Below are positions 1-10,568 of a DNA stretch of 64,000 nt, in pieces. Made by a program: the position numbers and the translations under genes. A model generated the notes under the pieces. It saw only the letters and a list, made by a program, of their open reading frames with translations. It ran no database searches and had not been told where the DNA came from. Origin of the DNA: Tenrec ecaudatus (lineage: Eukaryota; Chordata; Mammalia; Afrosoricida; Tenrecidae); the NCBI RefSeq assembly GCF_050624435.1, contig NW_027457644.1, positions 178,501 to 242,500 of the forward strand. The letters are read 5' to 3'. Position 1 is the stretch's first letter; each line of letters opens with the position of its first letter.

Positions 1-155
1 ATTAGCACAGAGACTGCAACAATGAGTGAAAACAAAAGAAAAGTGTGAGGGTGTTAGAGGATGGAACAGTGTTTCATGATACTGTGCATAGGGTTGTTAT
101 GAGCCAACTATGAGCCAAACCCACTCGACAGCCCCTAACAACAATAAGAACAGGA
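1..155 (+). mobile_element. RTE LINE 3' end of the first, truncated array unit
   Basis: The window opens inside the RTE half of a unit: an RTE-type 3' end with the characteristic 'gagccaaacccactcgacagc' context, closing in CCCTAACAACAATAAGAACA. The left part of the unit lies outside the window. Confidence 0.75.
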
Positions 156-214
156 CTCGTGCGTGTAATAATATACTGAGCTATACCACAGGAGAAACTC
201 CTCTTAATTTAGAA

Positions 215-411
215 CAGCGGTTCTCAACCTGTAATTTGTGACCACTTTGGTTGGTTGAACAACCCTTTCACAGGGTGACTAGATTCATAAGACTTGCAAA
301 ATTACAGTTATGGAATAACAGTAGAAAAAAACCTTTATGCTTTGGGGACCACCACTACACATTGGGAAGTGTATGGAAAGGTCGTAGAAATAGGAAGGGT
401 GAGAAACACTG
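215..411 (+). mobile_element. SPIN-like hAT MITE, array copy 1
   Basis: Starts CAGCGGTTCTCAACC and ends near GAGAAACACTG. These are the imperfect terminal inverted repeats of a short non-autonomous hAT element of about 195 bp with no coding capacity. An inner ATTACAGTTATG motif is shared with all other copies. Confidence 0.8.
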
Positions 412-677
412 TCCTAGAGGAAGACGCAAGTACAGTAGAAGGGCAGCAGAAGAGAGGAAGTCCCTACAAGACGGATTTGCACGGTGGCTGCAACAATGAG
501 CGCAAGCAAAGAACCACCGTGAGGATGATGCAAGACTGGGCAGGCCTTTATTATATTGTGCACAGGGTTGATATGAACCCAAACCCTCTCCACGGCCCGA
601 ACAACAATAACAGGAGATATCAAACATCTAAGAGTATGCTCAACTAAACTTTGAGAGAAACTGCTCTTAGTTTAGAG

Positions 678-872
678 CAGCCGTTCTCAACTTGTGAGTG
701 GTAAATCCTTTGGGGGTGTTCGAATGACCCTCCCATAGGCGTGGCCAGATACGTAACAGTAGCAAAATTACAGTTATGAAGTAGCAACAGTATAATTTAT
801 TTGTTGGGGGTTCATTACTAGACGAGGCACTGTATGAAAGGGTCGTGGCATTAGGATTGCTGAAAACCACCG
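678..872 (+). mobile_element. SPIN-like hAT MITE, array copy 2
   Basis: Begins CAGCCGTTCTCAACTTG and ends GAAAACCACCG. The inner GCAAAATTACAGTTATGAAG motif is intact, and the flank TTTAGAG upstream resembles the hAT 8-bp target duplication seen in sister units. Confidence 0.8.
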
Positions 873-1144
873 TCCTACAGGAAGACACAAGTCTTGATAC
901 AGTTGAAGGGCCGCAATATAGAGTCAGCCCCCAAATAGATGGAATAGCATAGTGGCTGCAGCAATGAGCTCAAGCTAAGGGAACACTGTGAGGATGGCAC
1001 AAGATGGAGCAGCATTACATTATATGGAGCATAGTTGCTATGAGTCAAAACCCACTCGACTGCACCTGACAACAAAACAACAGGACTTGTGTTTCTTATA
1101 ATGTGCTGAAGTAGACCTTAAGAGAAACTCCTATTAGTTTAGTG

Positions 1145-1337
1145 CAGCGGTTCTCAACTTTTGGGTCACGAGCCCTGTTGGGGGATGAATGAACCTTTCA
1201 TAGTGGTCGCCCAGTCATAACAGTAGAAAAATTAGAGTTACAAAGTTGCATTGAAAATAATTTTATGATTTGGCAGTCAGCACTATATGAGGAACGGTAT
1301 GAAAATGTCGTAGCATTAGGAAGGTTGAGAACCACTG
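1145..1337 (+). mobile_element. SPIN-like hAT MITE, array copy 3
   Basis: Both inverted ends are readable (CAGCGGTTCTCAAC and TTGAGAACCACTG). The inner AT-rich core is slightly rearranged relative to copy 1. Confidence 0.8.
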
Positions 1338-1595
1338 CCCTAAAGGAAGACACAAATCTTGGTAGAGTAGAAGAGCAACAAAAAATAGCCAGCCCCCTCA
1401 AATATGGCTCGAACAATGAGCACTAGCAAACAACCACTGACAGGATGGCACTGGTCTGGGAAGCATTTCATGATATTGTGCATAGAGATGCGATGAGCCA
1501 AAACCCCCTCCGCAGAACTTAACAACAATAACAACAGGGCTTGTGTGTTTAACAATATGCTGAAGTAAATCTTAAGAGCAACTCTTCTTAGTTTA

Positions 1596-1797
1596 CAGCA
1601 GGGTTCTCAACATTGGGTCGTGAAAACTTTCAGGTGGGGGGTGTTTTGAAACACCCCTCCACAGTGATGGCCTAATTCATAACAGTAGCAAAAGTACAGT
1701 TATGAAATATCAATGAATATAATTTTATGATTGGGGTCCACCACTACATTGGGAACTGTATGAAAGGGCCGCAGAATTAGGATGTATGAGAAATTTG
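1596..1797 (+). mobile_element. SPIN-like hAT MITE, array copy 4
   Basis: The left end is altered (CAGCAGGGTTCTCAAC) and the right end is decayed to GTATGAGAAATTTG, so only part of the terminal inverted repeat pairing remains. Confidence 0.7.
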
Positions 1798-2059
1798 TCC
1801 TAGAGGAAGACACGAATGTTGGTAAACAGAAGGGCTGCAAAAGTCAGGCAGCCCCTACAAGATGGAATAGATGCAGCAGTGAGCGCAAGCAAAGGACCAC
1901 AGTGAGGATAGCACGAGATGGGGCCGAGATTCATTACATTGTGCATACAGTTGCTATGAGCCAGCACACACTCAAAGGCACCAAAAAATAATAAAAAGTA
2001 CTTGGGCTTCTAAGAATATTCTGAAGTAGACTTTAAGAGAAATTCCTATTCGCTTAGAC

Positions 2060-2233
2060 CATTGGTTCTCAAACTGTGTGTTGAGATACCTTTGAGGAGA
2101 CTAACAAACCTTTCATAACAGAAGCAAAATTACAATTATGATGTAGCAATACAAATATTTTATGGTTGGATGTCACCACTACACGAGGAACGGTGTGAAG
2201 TGGTTGTGGCATTTGGAAAGTTGAGAACCACTG
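2060..2233 (+). mobile_element. SPIN-like hAT MITE, array copy 5
   Basis: Shortened copy. The left end reads CATTGGTTCTCAAAC and the right end TTGAGAACCACTG. It is followed by CTCTAGAG, the target-duplication-like 8-mer. Confidence 0.75.
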
Positions 2234-2496
2234 CTCTAGAGGAAGACACATATCTTGGTACAGAAGGGCAGGAAAAGAGAGGCAGTGCCCAACAAGATGG
2301 ATTAGCACAGTGGCTGCAAAAATGAGTGTGAGCAAAAGAACCACTGTATGGAAGGCACAGGACGGGAAAGCATTTCATTACATGGTGCATAGAGTTGGTA
2401 TGAGCCTAAACCCATTTGAAGGCACCAAACAACAGGATTTGTGCCTCTAACAATATGCTGAAGAAGACTTTAAAAGAAACTCTTAGTGTAGAGTAA

Positions 2497-2689
2497 CAGT
2501 TCTCTAACTGTGGGTCACGACGTCTTAGGAGGGAACAATGAGCATTTCACATGGGTGACCTGATTCATAACAATAGCAAATTTATAGTTATGGAGTAACA
2601 AGGAAAATAATTTTATGATTGGGGGGGGTCACTAGTACATGAGGAATGGTGTGAAAGAGTCATGACATTAGGAAGGTTGAGAACCACTG
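2497..2689 (+). mobile_element. SPIN-like hAT MITE, array copy 6
   Basis: The left end has lost bases (CAGTTCTCTAACTG), while the right end TTGAGAACCACTG is perfect. This is the shortest spacing in the array. Confidence 0.75.
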
Positions 2690-2960
2690 CACTAGAGGGA
2701 GACATAGATCTGGGTACAGTAGAAGGGCAGCAAAAAGAGGCAGCCCACAGCACGATGGAATACAACAGTGACTGCAACAATCCGTGCAAGCAAAAGAACC
2801 ACTGGGAGGATGGCGCAGGACAGGACACCTTTCCATCATATTGTGCTTAGAGTTGCTAGGCGTCGAAAGCTACACAACAGAATCTAACAATAACTATAGG
2901 ATTTGTGCTTCTGACAATAGGATGAAGTAGATATTAAGAGAAACTCCTCTTACTTTAGAC

Positions 2961-3146
2961 CAGCGGTTTTTAACCTGTGGTTCGCGACCACTTTTCGCGA
3001 TCAAATGACCCTTTCACAGGTGTGAAATGACTCATAACTGTAGGAAAATTACAGTTATGAAGTAACAATAATGTTATGATGGGGGTCACCACTACATGAG
3101 GAACTGTATGAAAGGGTCATGGCATTAGGAAATTTGACAACCACTG
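2961..3146 (+). mobile_element. SPIN-like hAT MITE, array copy 7
   Basis: Left end CAGCGGTTTTTAACCTG, right end TTGACAACCACTG. The copy lacks part of the central AAAATAATTTT segment. Confidence 0.78.
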
Positions 3147-3421
3147 CCCTAGAGGAAGACACAAGTCTTGGTACAGTAGAAAGGCCACAAAAAAGAGGCA
3201 GCTACCCAAAAGTTGGATTAGCACAGTGGCTGCAACAATGCGCACAAGCAAAAGAACCACTGTGAGGATGGCATAGGATGGGAAAGCGTTTCATTATATT
3301 GTACATAGAGTTACTATGAACCAAAACCCACTCGATGGTGCCTAACACCAATAACAACAGAACTTGTGCATCTACCAGTATGCTGAATTCTATCTTAAGA
3401 GAATCTCCTCTTAGTTTAGAG

Positions 3422-3616
3422 CAGGGGATCTTCACCTGTGTGTCGCAACCCCTTTGTGGATATGGAATGAAAATTTCACAGGGGTGTCGTGACTCATAAC
3501 AGTAACAAAACTACAGTTATGAAGCTGCAATGAAATCATTTTATGGTTGGGGGGGTCACCACTAAATGAGAATCGGTATGAAGATATCATGGCATTAGGA
3601 AAGTTGAGAACCACTG
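3422..3616 (+). mobile_element. SPIN-like hAT MITE, array copy 8
   Basis: Left end CAGGGGATCTTCACC, right end TTGAGAACCACTG, followed by CTCTAGAG. The internal motif ACTACAGTTATGAAG is retained. Confidence 0.78.
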
Positions 3617-3886
3617 CTCTAGAGGAAGTTCCAAATCTTGGTATGAAAGGGCAGGAAAAGAGAGGCGGTCCCCAACAAGATGCATTAGCACAGTGGCTGC
3701 AACAATGAGCGCAAGCAGAGAACCACTGTGAGGATGTCACAGGACAGGGTGGTGTTTCATTATATTGTGCGTAGAGTTGCTATGAGACATACCCACTTGA
3801 CAGTACCTAACAACAACAACCAATGGACTTGAGCTTCTAACAGTGTGGTGAAATAGACCTGAAGAGAAACTCCTCTCAATTTAGAG

Positions 3887-4079
3887 CAGCGGTTCTCACC
3901 ATGTGTGTCGTGACCCCTTTGGGGCTTAGACGAACCCTTTACAGGGTTGCACTATTCATAACTTGTAACAAAACGAGAGTTACGAAGTAGCAAAGAATAT
4001 AATTTTATGATTTTGGGTCTACCACTACAAAGGGAACTGTATGAAAGTGTCGTGGATTTAGGAAGGTTGAGAAGCACTG
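3887..4079 (+). mobile_element. SPIN-like hAT MITE, array copy 9
   Basis: Left end CAGCGGTTCTCACC, right end TTGAGAAGCACTG, with flanks TTTAGAG and TCCTAGAG. Confidence 0.8.
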
Positions 4080-4351
4080 TCCTAGAGGAAGGCACAGATA
4101 TTGTTAGAGTAGAAGGGCAGCAAAGGAGAGGCAGCCCCTACAATTGGGAATAGCTCAGTGGCTGCAACAATGAGCGCAAGCAAAGAACCACTGTGAGGAA
4201 TGCACAGGACGGGGCAGCGTTTCAGTACATTGTACATAGAGTTGCTGTAGGCCAAAATCCACTCGACGGCACCTAACAACAACAACAACAGGACTTGGGT
4301 GTCTAACAATATACTGAACTACATCTTAAAGAAACACCTCTTAGTTTAGAG

Positions 4352-4544
4352 CAGCGGTTCTCAACCTGTGGATCGGGCCCTCTTTGGGGGTTGAGATACC
4401 CATTCACAGGGGTCGGTCTCTTCTTCATAGTAGCAAAATTACCGTTATGAAGTAGCAACGAAAATATTTTTACGAATGGATGTTCACCACAACATCAGGA
4501 ACTTCATTATAGTGCCAAGGCATTAGGAAGGTTGATAACCACTG
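4352..4544 (+). mobile_element. SPIN-like hAT MITE, array copy 10 (array end)
   Basis: The left end CAGCGGTTCTCAACCTGTG is near consensus and the right end reads TTGATAACCACTG. Beyond it no RTE segment follows and unique sequence starts, so this copy forms the right boundary of the array. Confidence 0.8.
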
Positions 4545-5107
4545 GTTTAGAGCATAGGAAATCCGATGAAATACTGCATATTTTAACACACATGAAGTTG
4601 GAAAATAAAGGAAATTGGGAGAGGACAGTAGTATCAAATTCCTATGAGTCAGAATTGCTCTGTATCATAGAGTAGCTAAGACAATGAGAAGAAATGACAA
4701 AGTCAAACAGCTGAAGAGAAAATTCCATAGGACACGTGGCAACAGCTTTATGCTCTTGTTAGACCCTCGGGGCCTCCTTATCTTTTGTTGGCTTTCTTAA
4801 GCCCATCCCCACCACTGTGAATAGTCTTCATTAAACTCTCTTTAATTAAACCTTCTGCATGGTTTGTTTCCTGCTGGCCCCTCAGAGATATCCTTTAATT
4901 TTCTGGATTGCAATTCATCTCTAGCATACAGAAATCTTTCAAGAGTTTGTTTTATGTTTTGTTTTCATCCACAATAGCATTTCCTTCCAGATTTGTTTGT
5001 CCTTGAAACATGATCAGTAGTTCTTTCCTCTCCAATGAAACCCAAGTGATACGCTGCCTGACTGCCTATGAAGTTCATGTGTAGCCTACATGGAGATCCC
5101 AACCATT
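4545..5107. other. Unique, AT-rich intergenic sequence
   Basis: No recognised repeat, exon-like signal or long open frame is visible between the end of the composite array and the next hAT copy. Confidence 0.5.
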
Positions 5108-5115
5108 CCCTAGAC

Positions 5116-5305
5116 AAGTGTTTCTCAAACTTCCGAATGCCATGATTCTTTCATACAGTTCCTCAGGTTGTGTTTACCCCGATCATAAAAATATTTCATT
5201 GCTCATTCATCACTGTAATTTTGCTACTGCGATGAACCAGGCAACCCCTGTGAAAGTGTCATTGGACCCCCAAAGGTGTCGTGACCCACTGGTTGAGATC
5301 CACTA
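5116..5305 (-). mobile_element. Stand-alone SPIN-like hAT MITE with 8-bp TSD
   Basis: A single reverse-strand copy of the same hAT family, bounded by AAGTGTTTCTCAAAC and GGTTGAGATCCACTA. It is flanked by CCCTAGAC (5108-5115) and CCTTAGAC (5306-5313), which match at 7 of 8 positions. This is the 8-bp target-site duplication expected for hAT transposition. Confidence 0.85.
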
Positions 5306-5313
5306 CCTTAGAC

Positions 5314-5774
5314 CAACATATGGCCCGAGGGCTGTATAGGGCCCCCCAAATAATCAATTGCTGCCAGCATCACACATCTCACCAACGAGAAGCATTTGTA
5401 GCCATCATCTTAGGGGTGAGTTCATTAAATATTTGACCTCTATGGCCCCATGAATGATGTTATAAATCACCACATGGTCCTTGGCAGAAAAACAGGTTTC
5501 CAGCTCCTGCTCCAGACCAAAGGTTCCCAAACGTATTCTGCCTACTGCCCTCTTTTCAGAAAAAGAAATTACTCAGGACCCCCCAGCAATGAAAGAATTT
5601 TGTACTATAGCCCACTATCCAGGATAAAATGTAGATATCTGCTTTGTAGATCTCTGAATTTTTCTGTGCCCAGTAGGTGGGTGGTGTTGCCCACTTTGGG
5701 AAAAGAGGCTGTAGGAAAATCAGGTGTGTTTTCACTCTCTCTGCAAGAATTTCAGTTGAGGAGCAAGATCTGTC
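5314..5774. other. Unique sequence, no gene seen
   Basis: Contains a 123-codon open frame at 5450-5821 (+) without recognisable domains and extending into an RTE fragment. I regard it as a chance frame. Confidence 0.4.
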
Positions 5775-6062
5775 TTGAAAGAAGTGTATCCAGTTTGCTC
5801 CTTAGAGGCAAGGATGGCTAGACTTCATCTCACATCCTTGGGCATCAGGAGCTATGAGGAGCAACATCATGGAAAAGGGCATCATGCTTGGTAAAGGGGC
5901 GCCCAAAAGGGGAGGACCCTCACCAAGATGGATGGACACAGTTTCTACAACAACACACTAAAACATAACAATTGTGAGGCTGGCACAGGAGCAGGCAGTG
6001 TTTCTTTCGGTTGTATGTAGAGTCGCCACGAGTTGAAACCAACTTGACAGCATCCAACAAAA
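5775..6062 (+). mobile_element. RTE/BovB LINE 3' end
   Basis: Decayed 3' end of the reverse-transcriptase ORF and 3' UTR. It shows 'ttagaggcaaggatggctag', 'catcatgcttggtaaagg', the GATGGATGGACACAG block and a terminal TTGACAGCATCCAACAAAAC tail typical of this afrotherian RTE family. Confidence 0.8.
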
Positions 6063-6554
6063 CCAGATGTGGAGAAAGCAAGGCCTGGTCTGTGTACAGT
6101 GGCCCCACCGAGGTTCCTCATCAGTTGTGTTTGAATGGGCCAGGTGCTCTCACAAACCTCCTCTTCAATAGACAACTTAGAATGTTTGCTTTGTGCCCAG
6201 GAACCATCCTGAAATTTAAAATGACCATTTGACACTGAGTTGATTGCGATTCATGGTGAGTCATAGGACTTTCAATGGGCATAACCTTTCAGAAACAGAT
6301 GGCCAGGTTCTTACAAGGTATTTCTAGGTGCGCTTGAACCTCCTCCGTTTCTATTAATGGCCAAGTGTTTTAACCATTTGTACTCTCCAGGGATGACTCA
6401 CAGCTCTATATATCCTTAAAACTGACATCTCTCCTCTCTTTGGAAAGCCATGACAATTGTTCTCTTTCAGTAGATTTACCTTCTTTAAATATAGGAATGA
6501 CATATACTTCTACCACCTCACAGAAAATGTCAGAAACTCGTAGCTCTCATTTAA
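6063..6554. other. Unique sequence
   Basis: No repeat or gene recognised. It is moderately AT-rich, with short open frames only. Confidence 0.4.
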
Positions 6555-6767
6555 TAATGGCGTGGGTGATTACATATTGGGCTGCTAAGCCCAAAGCCAA
6601 CAGTTCAAAACCACCAGCCACTCTCAGGGAAAAACATGAAACTTTCCAATCCTATAAAGTTACAATCTCAAATACCCACAGGAGCAGTTGGACCCTGTCC
6701 TATAGGGTAGAACTCAGGTCATGGGGAGTCAGAGTGGATTCGATGGCAGTGAGTTTGGTTTGATTTT
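6555..6767 (+). mobile_element. AfroSINE-type tRNA-derived SINE
   Basis: The tRNA-like head retains the B-box region CAACAGTTCAAAACCACCAG. The body (CCTGTCCTATAGGGTAGAAC) and the tail GATGGCAGTGAGTTTGG are also present. The copy is full length but mutated. Confidence 0.85.
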
Positions 6768-6793
6768 TGGACTCCCCTCCTACCACAATAGCT

Positions 6794-6866
6794 CACAATT
6801 ACTAAGTGCATGTTATGTACTAGTGTTCTAAGCATTGCATGTACATTCACTCATTTCATCCCACGT
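6794..6866 (+). mobile_element. L2-like ancient LINE 3' fragment
   Basis: The word order 'actaagtgcatgttatgtac ... gttctaagcattgcatgtac ... actcatttcatccc' resembles the mammalian L2 3' terminus. The fragment is short and old. Confidence 0.5.
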
Positions 6867-7046
6867 GTGGTGGTGTGGGTGAAGCATTAGAACTGCTAAC
6901 CACAAGGTCGGTGGTTCAAACCCACCAGCTGTTCTTCGGAATCAAGATGGGGCTGTCTGAGCTCATAAAGATTTTCAGGGTCGGACGTCTGCAGGGACAG
7001 TTATTACTTTATCCTGCTGAGTTACTATGAGTCTGAGTGAACTCTA
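6866..7046 (+). mobile_element. AfroSINE-type SINE
   Basis: tRNA-derived head with CTGCTAACCACAAGGTCGG and B box GGTTCAAACCCACCAG. The body is diverged and the end ACTATGAGTCTGAGTGAACTC is truncated. Confidence 0.85.
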
Positions 7047-7083
7047 GAGAAGTGGGGTTTTGGTGACTTTTGCAACCCCTTTA

Positions 7084-7290
7084 CGAGGAGCGCTGTCGGT
7101 GCAATAGAGAAGCCCTTGACTATTTACCACTAGCTCAGCGAAACCCTCAGCAGCTTCCCATGAGAATGATGCGTCAATTTGCTCCAGTATCAGTCACAGC
7201 CTATGGGAACGCCTATAGAATGGTTCCACTCTGTCCTCCAGCCTCACTGTGAGTTGGAATCGACTGACCCATTGGTAGTGCATCAGCATC
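7084..7290 (+). mobile_element. AfroSINE-type SINE, diverged
   Basis: Shows GTGCAATAGAGAAGCCCTTG, 'accactagctcagcg', CACTCTGTCCTCC and CACTGTGAGTTGGAATCGAC in SINE order. Several deletions lie in the head. Confidence 0.7.
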
Positions 7291-8225
7291 CGTCTATAGG
7301 TGAGAACACGAATGAAAAGAGAGGTGAAGCCATCTGGCACAGGTGTAACCAGGTTACCAAGGGGGAGCTGGAATTTAAATCCCAACAGACCAGCCTCAGA
7401 GACTACAGGCTTAGCTCTACCGTCTGCTGATAACTGGACTAAGAGTGGTTGGATTTTGCCTCCTTTTCCCTACACATCATCTCCACTGTCCCCTAGCAAG
7501 CAAAATTAGCTTGAGTATTGAACAGGCACCCTCCAGCCCTGCCCGATTGTACACGCGCAGGGGAGAAAAGGATGGGGAGATCACTGGGCTGTTTTAGCTG
7601 CCACCTCTACTCGCACTGCGCCAACACACCCACAACGAAGTCAGAGAAAGAATTCTTGGCCTTGTAACCACTCCTCAGCCCTGACACCTTGCAGAGAGCC
7701 AAAGCCACTCTCTTGGACACCCACTCGACTGCTACCTGGGAACTTCCCATGGAGCATTTGGGGACAAAGGAGAGGGAGCACGCCTGCAATGTAATTAACA
7801 TTATGACAACTTGTTCCCCCCTTGGAGATAGACACCATTAGCTGCTTCAATTGTGCATGAAATGTAAATTACACGACTCAGGGGTTTCACGTCTGAGCAG
7901 CCATGATGCTAAGTGACGAGGCTCTCCATCGAGCAGCCCCTCCCCAAGCAGCAGGAACTAAGAAACCCAAGCCCTGAGGCCGACAGCTGAGACCGAGGTC
8001 CTGTGGTCTTTGAGTGTGCCTACTTCACAGAGCCCACAAGGGAGGATCTTTCCGGGTGGCCCTGGATGCCAGGCTGGGATGTTCCAGCCACCTGCTGTCA
8101 TCACCCTGGCCCTCCCATTTTCTTTAAAGGGAGTCGAACGCTGGACAGCACTCTTTCCTCTCTATCTCTCAGAAAATTAGGAAAAAGGGGTGGTGGCAGT
8201 GGTTGTGGTAATATCCTTCGTGCTA
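7291..8225. other. Unique sequence with possible conserved non-coding core
   Basis: No transposon is recognised. A segment around 7785-7960 is rich in homeodomain- and octamer-like words (TGTAATTAAC, CCATTAGC, ATGAAATGTAAATTA). I cannot test conservation. Confidence 0.35.
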
Positions 8226-8371
8226 AGGAGTTTTGGTGATGCTGTGGGTTAAGCATCCCGCTACTAATCACAAAGCCAGCAGTTCAAACCCACTAGCTGC
8301 TCTGAGAGGGAGAAAGATGAGGCCGTCTGACAATGGACAAATTTATAGTGTCAGAAACCCACAGAGGCAGA
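8226..8371 (+). mobile_element. AfroSINE-type SINE, 3'-truncated
   Basis: The head with CAGCAGTTCAAACCCACTAG and the GAGAAAGATGAGGCCGTCTG segment are clear. Similarity stops after GTCAGAAACCCACAGAGGCAG. Confidence 0.85.
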
Positions 8372-9534
8372 TCCAAACTCGTCCCCCAGATTATATCCAT
8401 AGCCATTCTGCCTACCATTCATTACTCTGTCTGGCTCAAATTACTCCGTGTTCACTCCCTGGCCAGCCCCCCACAGTTCCCTACCCCCTTTCACCACGAA
8501 CTCTCTGGACACTACTCAAAATCAGCTTGAGACACTGGATCAGCCACACTTCTTTGTGGCCCATGAAAGAACTTTCCAAAACCTCATGTCACAAGCAGGT
8601 CCACTTGCTTTTAGAGAAAATGCATAGGCGAAATTGTATGTTTCCACCTTGAGAGGGGCAAGCACCACCATGTACAATTAGTAGGTGACCACCAGTGTGT
8701 CACTTTTGTGGTCACCACACATCTCCTTTGGGGACCCATTTGCCCCTCTCCTAGCATCCTGATCCCTGGTGCCATGGCTAGACTGGGATGGGAAATCCAT
8801 GGGCTCAACCAGGAACTTCCAGGTGGAATCAGAGCCACTGTCCCCTCTGCAGAGCCTCTGTGAGGACAGGGAGTTTGGAAACACAGCCTAAAGCTGCAGT
8901 AGGATAAATTTAAGAAATGATCACGCATTTACCCTAATGTCAACTGTACAAATCCCATAACCACCCTTCAAATGCCCTGCCACTGAGCAGAGCCAAAAGC
9001 AGGAAGAGCCAAAACCTACATATGGGTACAGGAAGACCTCTAGAAGGTGTCCCTGTGGGGGGCCGGGGAAGGGGGAGAGTGGAGTTGAGGAGGCTCAGGG
9101 GCTCAGGCTCAGGCTGGGAAAGAGCCAGAGTTCCTAGTTTGACTCTCTCTTTGTCTCTCTGCCTAACCACCCACCTCCCACCCAGTCCAGGAGATTCTTT
9201 GAACAAGACCCCACAGGGTCAGAGGTGAGAGCTGTCAGCTCCTGTTACTACCCTGACTTGGGAAACCTCTCTCATTCTGGAAATTCATATATTTTCTTGG
9301 GCTTTGATCAAGATCCAGGTCAAGCCTCCCCTCCCCCTTTTCTCACAGAGGCACTTGGTCAGAATGGCAAATAGCCCTCAACTGTGCCATGCACTCCGCC
9401 TCTTCATTACCTGTTCCCTTTGAACCATCTGCTGCAAAAAAAATCACAAAACAGCCCGATGGAGGGCAGGTCAGTGCTTCTTTTTCAGACTTCCCTCTCA
9501 TTCTTTCTCTGGTCGCATCATCATTCCAGGTACA
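8372..9534. other. Unique sequence
   Basis: No gene or recognisable repeat. It includes a purine-rich then pyrimidine-rich stretch (9058-9190). Open frames on both strands are short and without domains. Confidence 0.45.
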
Positions 9535-9700
9535 GCAAACCCATTACTGTCCAGTCAATTCCAACTCATGGAGACCCTATGTAAGTTTTCCAACGTTGTC
9601 CAACATTACTGGAACAGACAGCCTCATCGTTTTCCTTGAAGCAGCTGGTGGTTTGAACTGTCAACCTTTGAGCTAGCAGTTCAACATTTACATGACATCC
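9535..9700 (-). mobile_element. AfroSINE-type SINE, antisense
   Basis: On the plus strand the reversed SINE order is visible: CAATTCCAACTCATGGAGAC, then GCAGCTGGTGGTTTGAACTG (reversed B box), then GAGCTAGCAGTTCAAC. Confidence 0.8.
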
Positions 9701-9811
9701 CTTCAGAGTGGTGAGTCATAGTCTGCAGACACCGTGGGCGAGAATCATTGTTCTGGCTTATTTTCATAAGGTGGGATTCTAGGTGGGCAGGTGTGACGCA
9801 GGTATAACTGG

Positions 9812-9845
9812 AAGTCGACTTGATGGCAACAAACAACAACAATGA
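9812..9845 (+). mobile_element. RTE/SINE 3' tail fragment
   Basis: Short tail GAAGTCGACTTGATGGCAAC followed by AAACAACAACAA, the terminal part of RTE-derived elements. Confidence 0.6.
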
Positions 9846-10054
9846 TGTCATTGTTTGGGGACTTGGGAACTGAGACCTCTGAAGCATGGGCTAAGTAACA
9901 GCTACTTCAGGTTTGTTAGGTACTTCATTGCTGAGCTCTGTTCTAGATACTGGGAATACAGCTAGAAGGAAGGTGGCATGTCTGTTCCTGGGGTTGAGAG
10001 ATGAGAGGGGTTGGGAAACTTCCTGTCCTGTTAGTAGTGGCTGTAGACATTGTT

Positions 10055-10568
10055 TCTGCTGTTAGATGCCATTGAGTCAGTTCCAACCCCTAGCCACCCT
10101 ATGGATAATAGAACGAAACACAACCCAGTCCTGCCCCATCCTCTCAATTGTTGTTATGTTTGAGCCCCTTGTTGCAGCCACTGTGTCAATCCATTGGCCG
10201 AAGTTCTTCCTCATTTTCACTGCCTCTCTGCTTCACCAAGCAGGACGTCCTTTCTCCTCCAGGGACTGGTCTCTCCCTAACAGTATGTCCAAGGTACGTG
10301 AGGGGAAGCCTCACCATCCTGGCTTCTAAGGAGTATTCTGGCTGTACTTCTTACCCACATTTGTTTGTTCTTTGGCAGTTCATAGTACTTTCAATATTCT
10401 TCACCAGCCTCCCAATTCAAATGCATTGATTCTTCTCTGATCTTCCTTTTCAATGTCCAACTTTCACGTACATAGAGGCCATCGATAATATGACTAAGAT
10501 GGCTTTAGTCAGGTGCACCTTAATGTAACATTCTTGCTCTTAAACACTTTGAAGAACACTTTTGAAAG
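10055..10568 (-). mobile_element. RTE/BovB LINE fragment, antisense
   Basis: The reversed RTE 3' end begins near 'gccattgagtcagttccaac'. The sequence continues through the reverse complement of the ORF C-terminus ('gactggtctctccctaacag', 'aaggagtattctggctgtac', 'caatattcttcaccagcc'). About 500 bp is readable and interrupted by stops. Confidence 0.85.

Larger units (their letters stand above)
1..4544 (+). repeat. Tandem array of a ~460-bp SPIN-hAT/RTE composite unit
   Basis: Ten SPIN-like hAT copies recur with start-to-start spacings of 463, 467, 451, 464, 437, 464, 461, 465 and 465 bases (starts 215, 678, 1145, 1596, 2060, 2497, 2961, 3422, 3887, 4352). Between them each unit repeats the same RTE LINE 3' end (motif gtggctgcaacaatgagc, ending in CTAACAACAAC) and then about 65 bases with the motif TATGCTGAAGTAGAC and CTCCTCTTAGTTTAGAG. 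Copies differ visibly from one another by substitutions and small indels, so the array is old. It continues past the left edge and ends inside the tenth SPIN copy. The uniform period means the composite was amplified as a unit rather than assembled by independent insertions. Confidence 0.9.

Noticed and set aside
1..4544. CRISPR-like array of regular repeats
   Set aside because: Units are about 460 bp, consist of transposon sequences, and lie in a mammalian genome; there are no short repeats with unique spacers.
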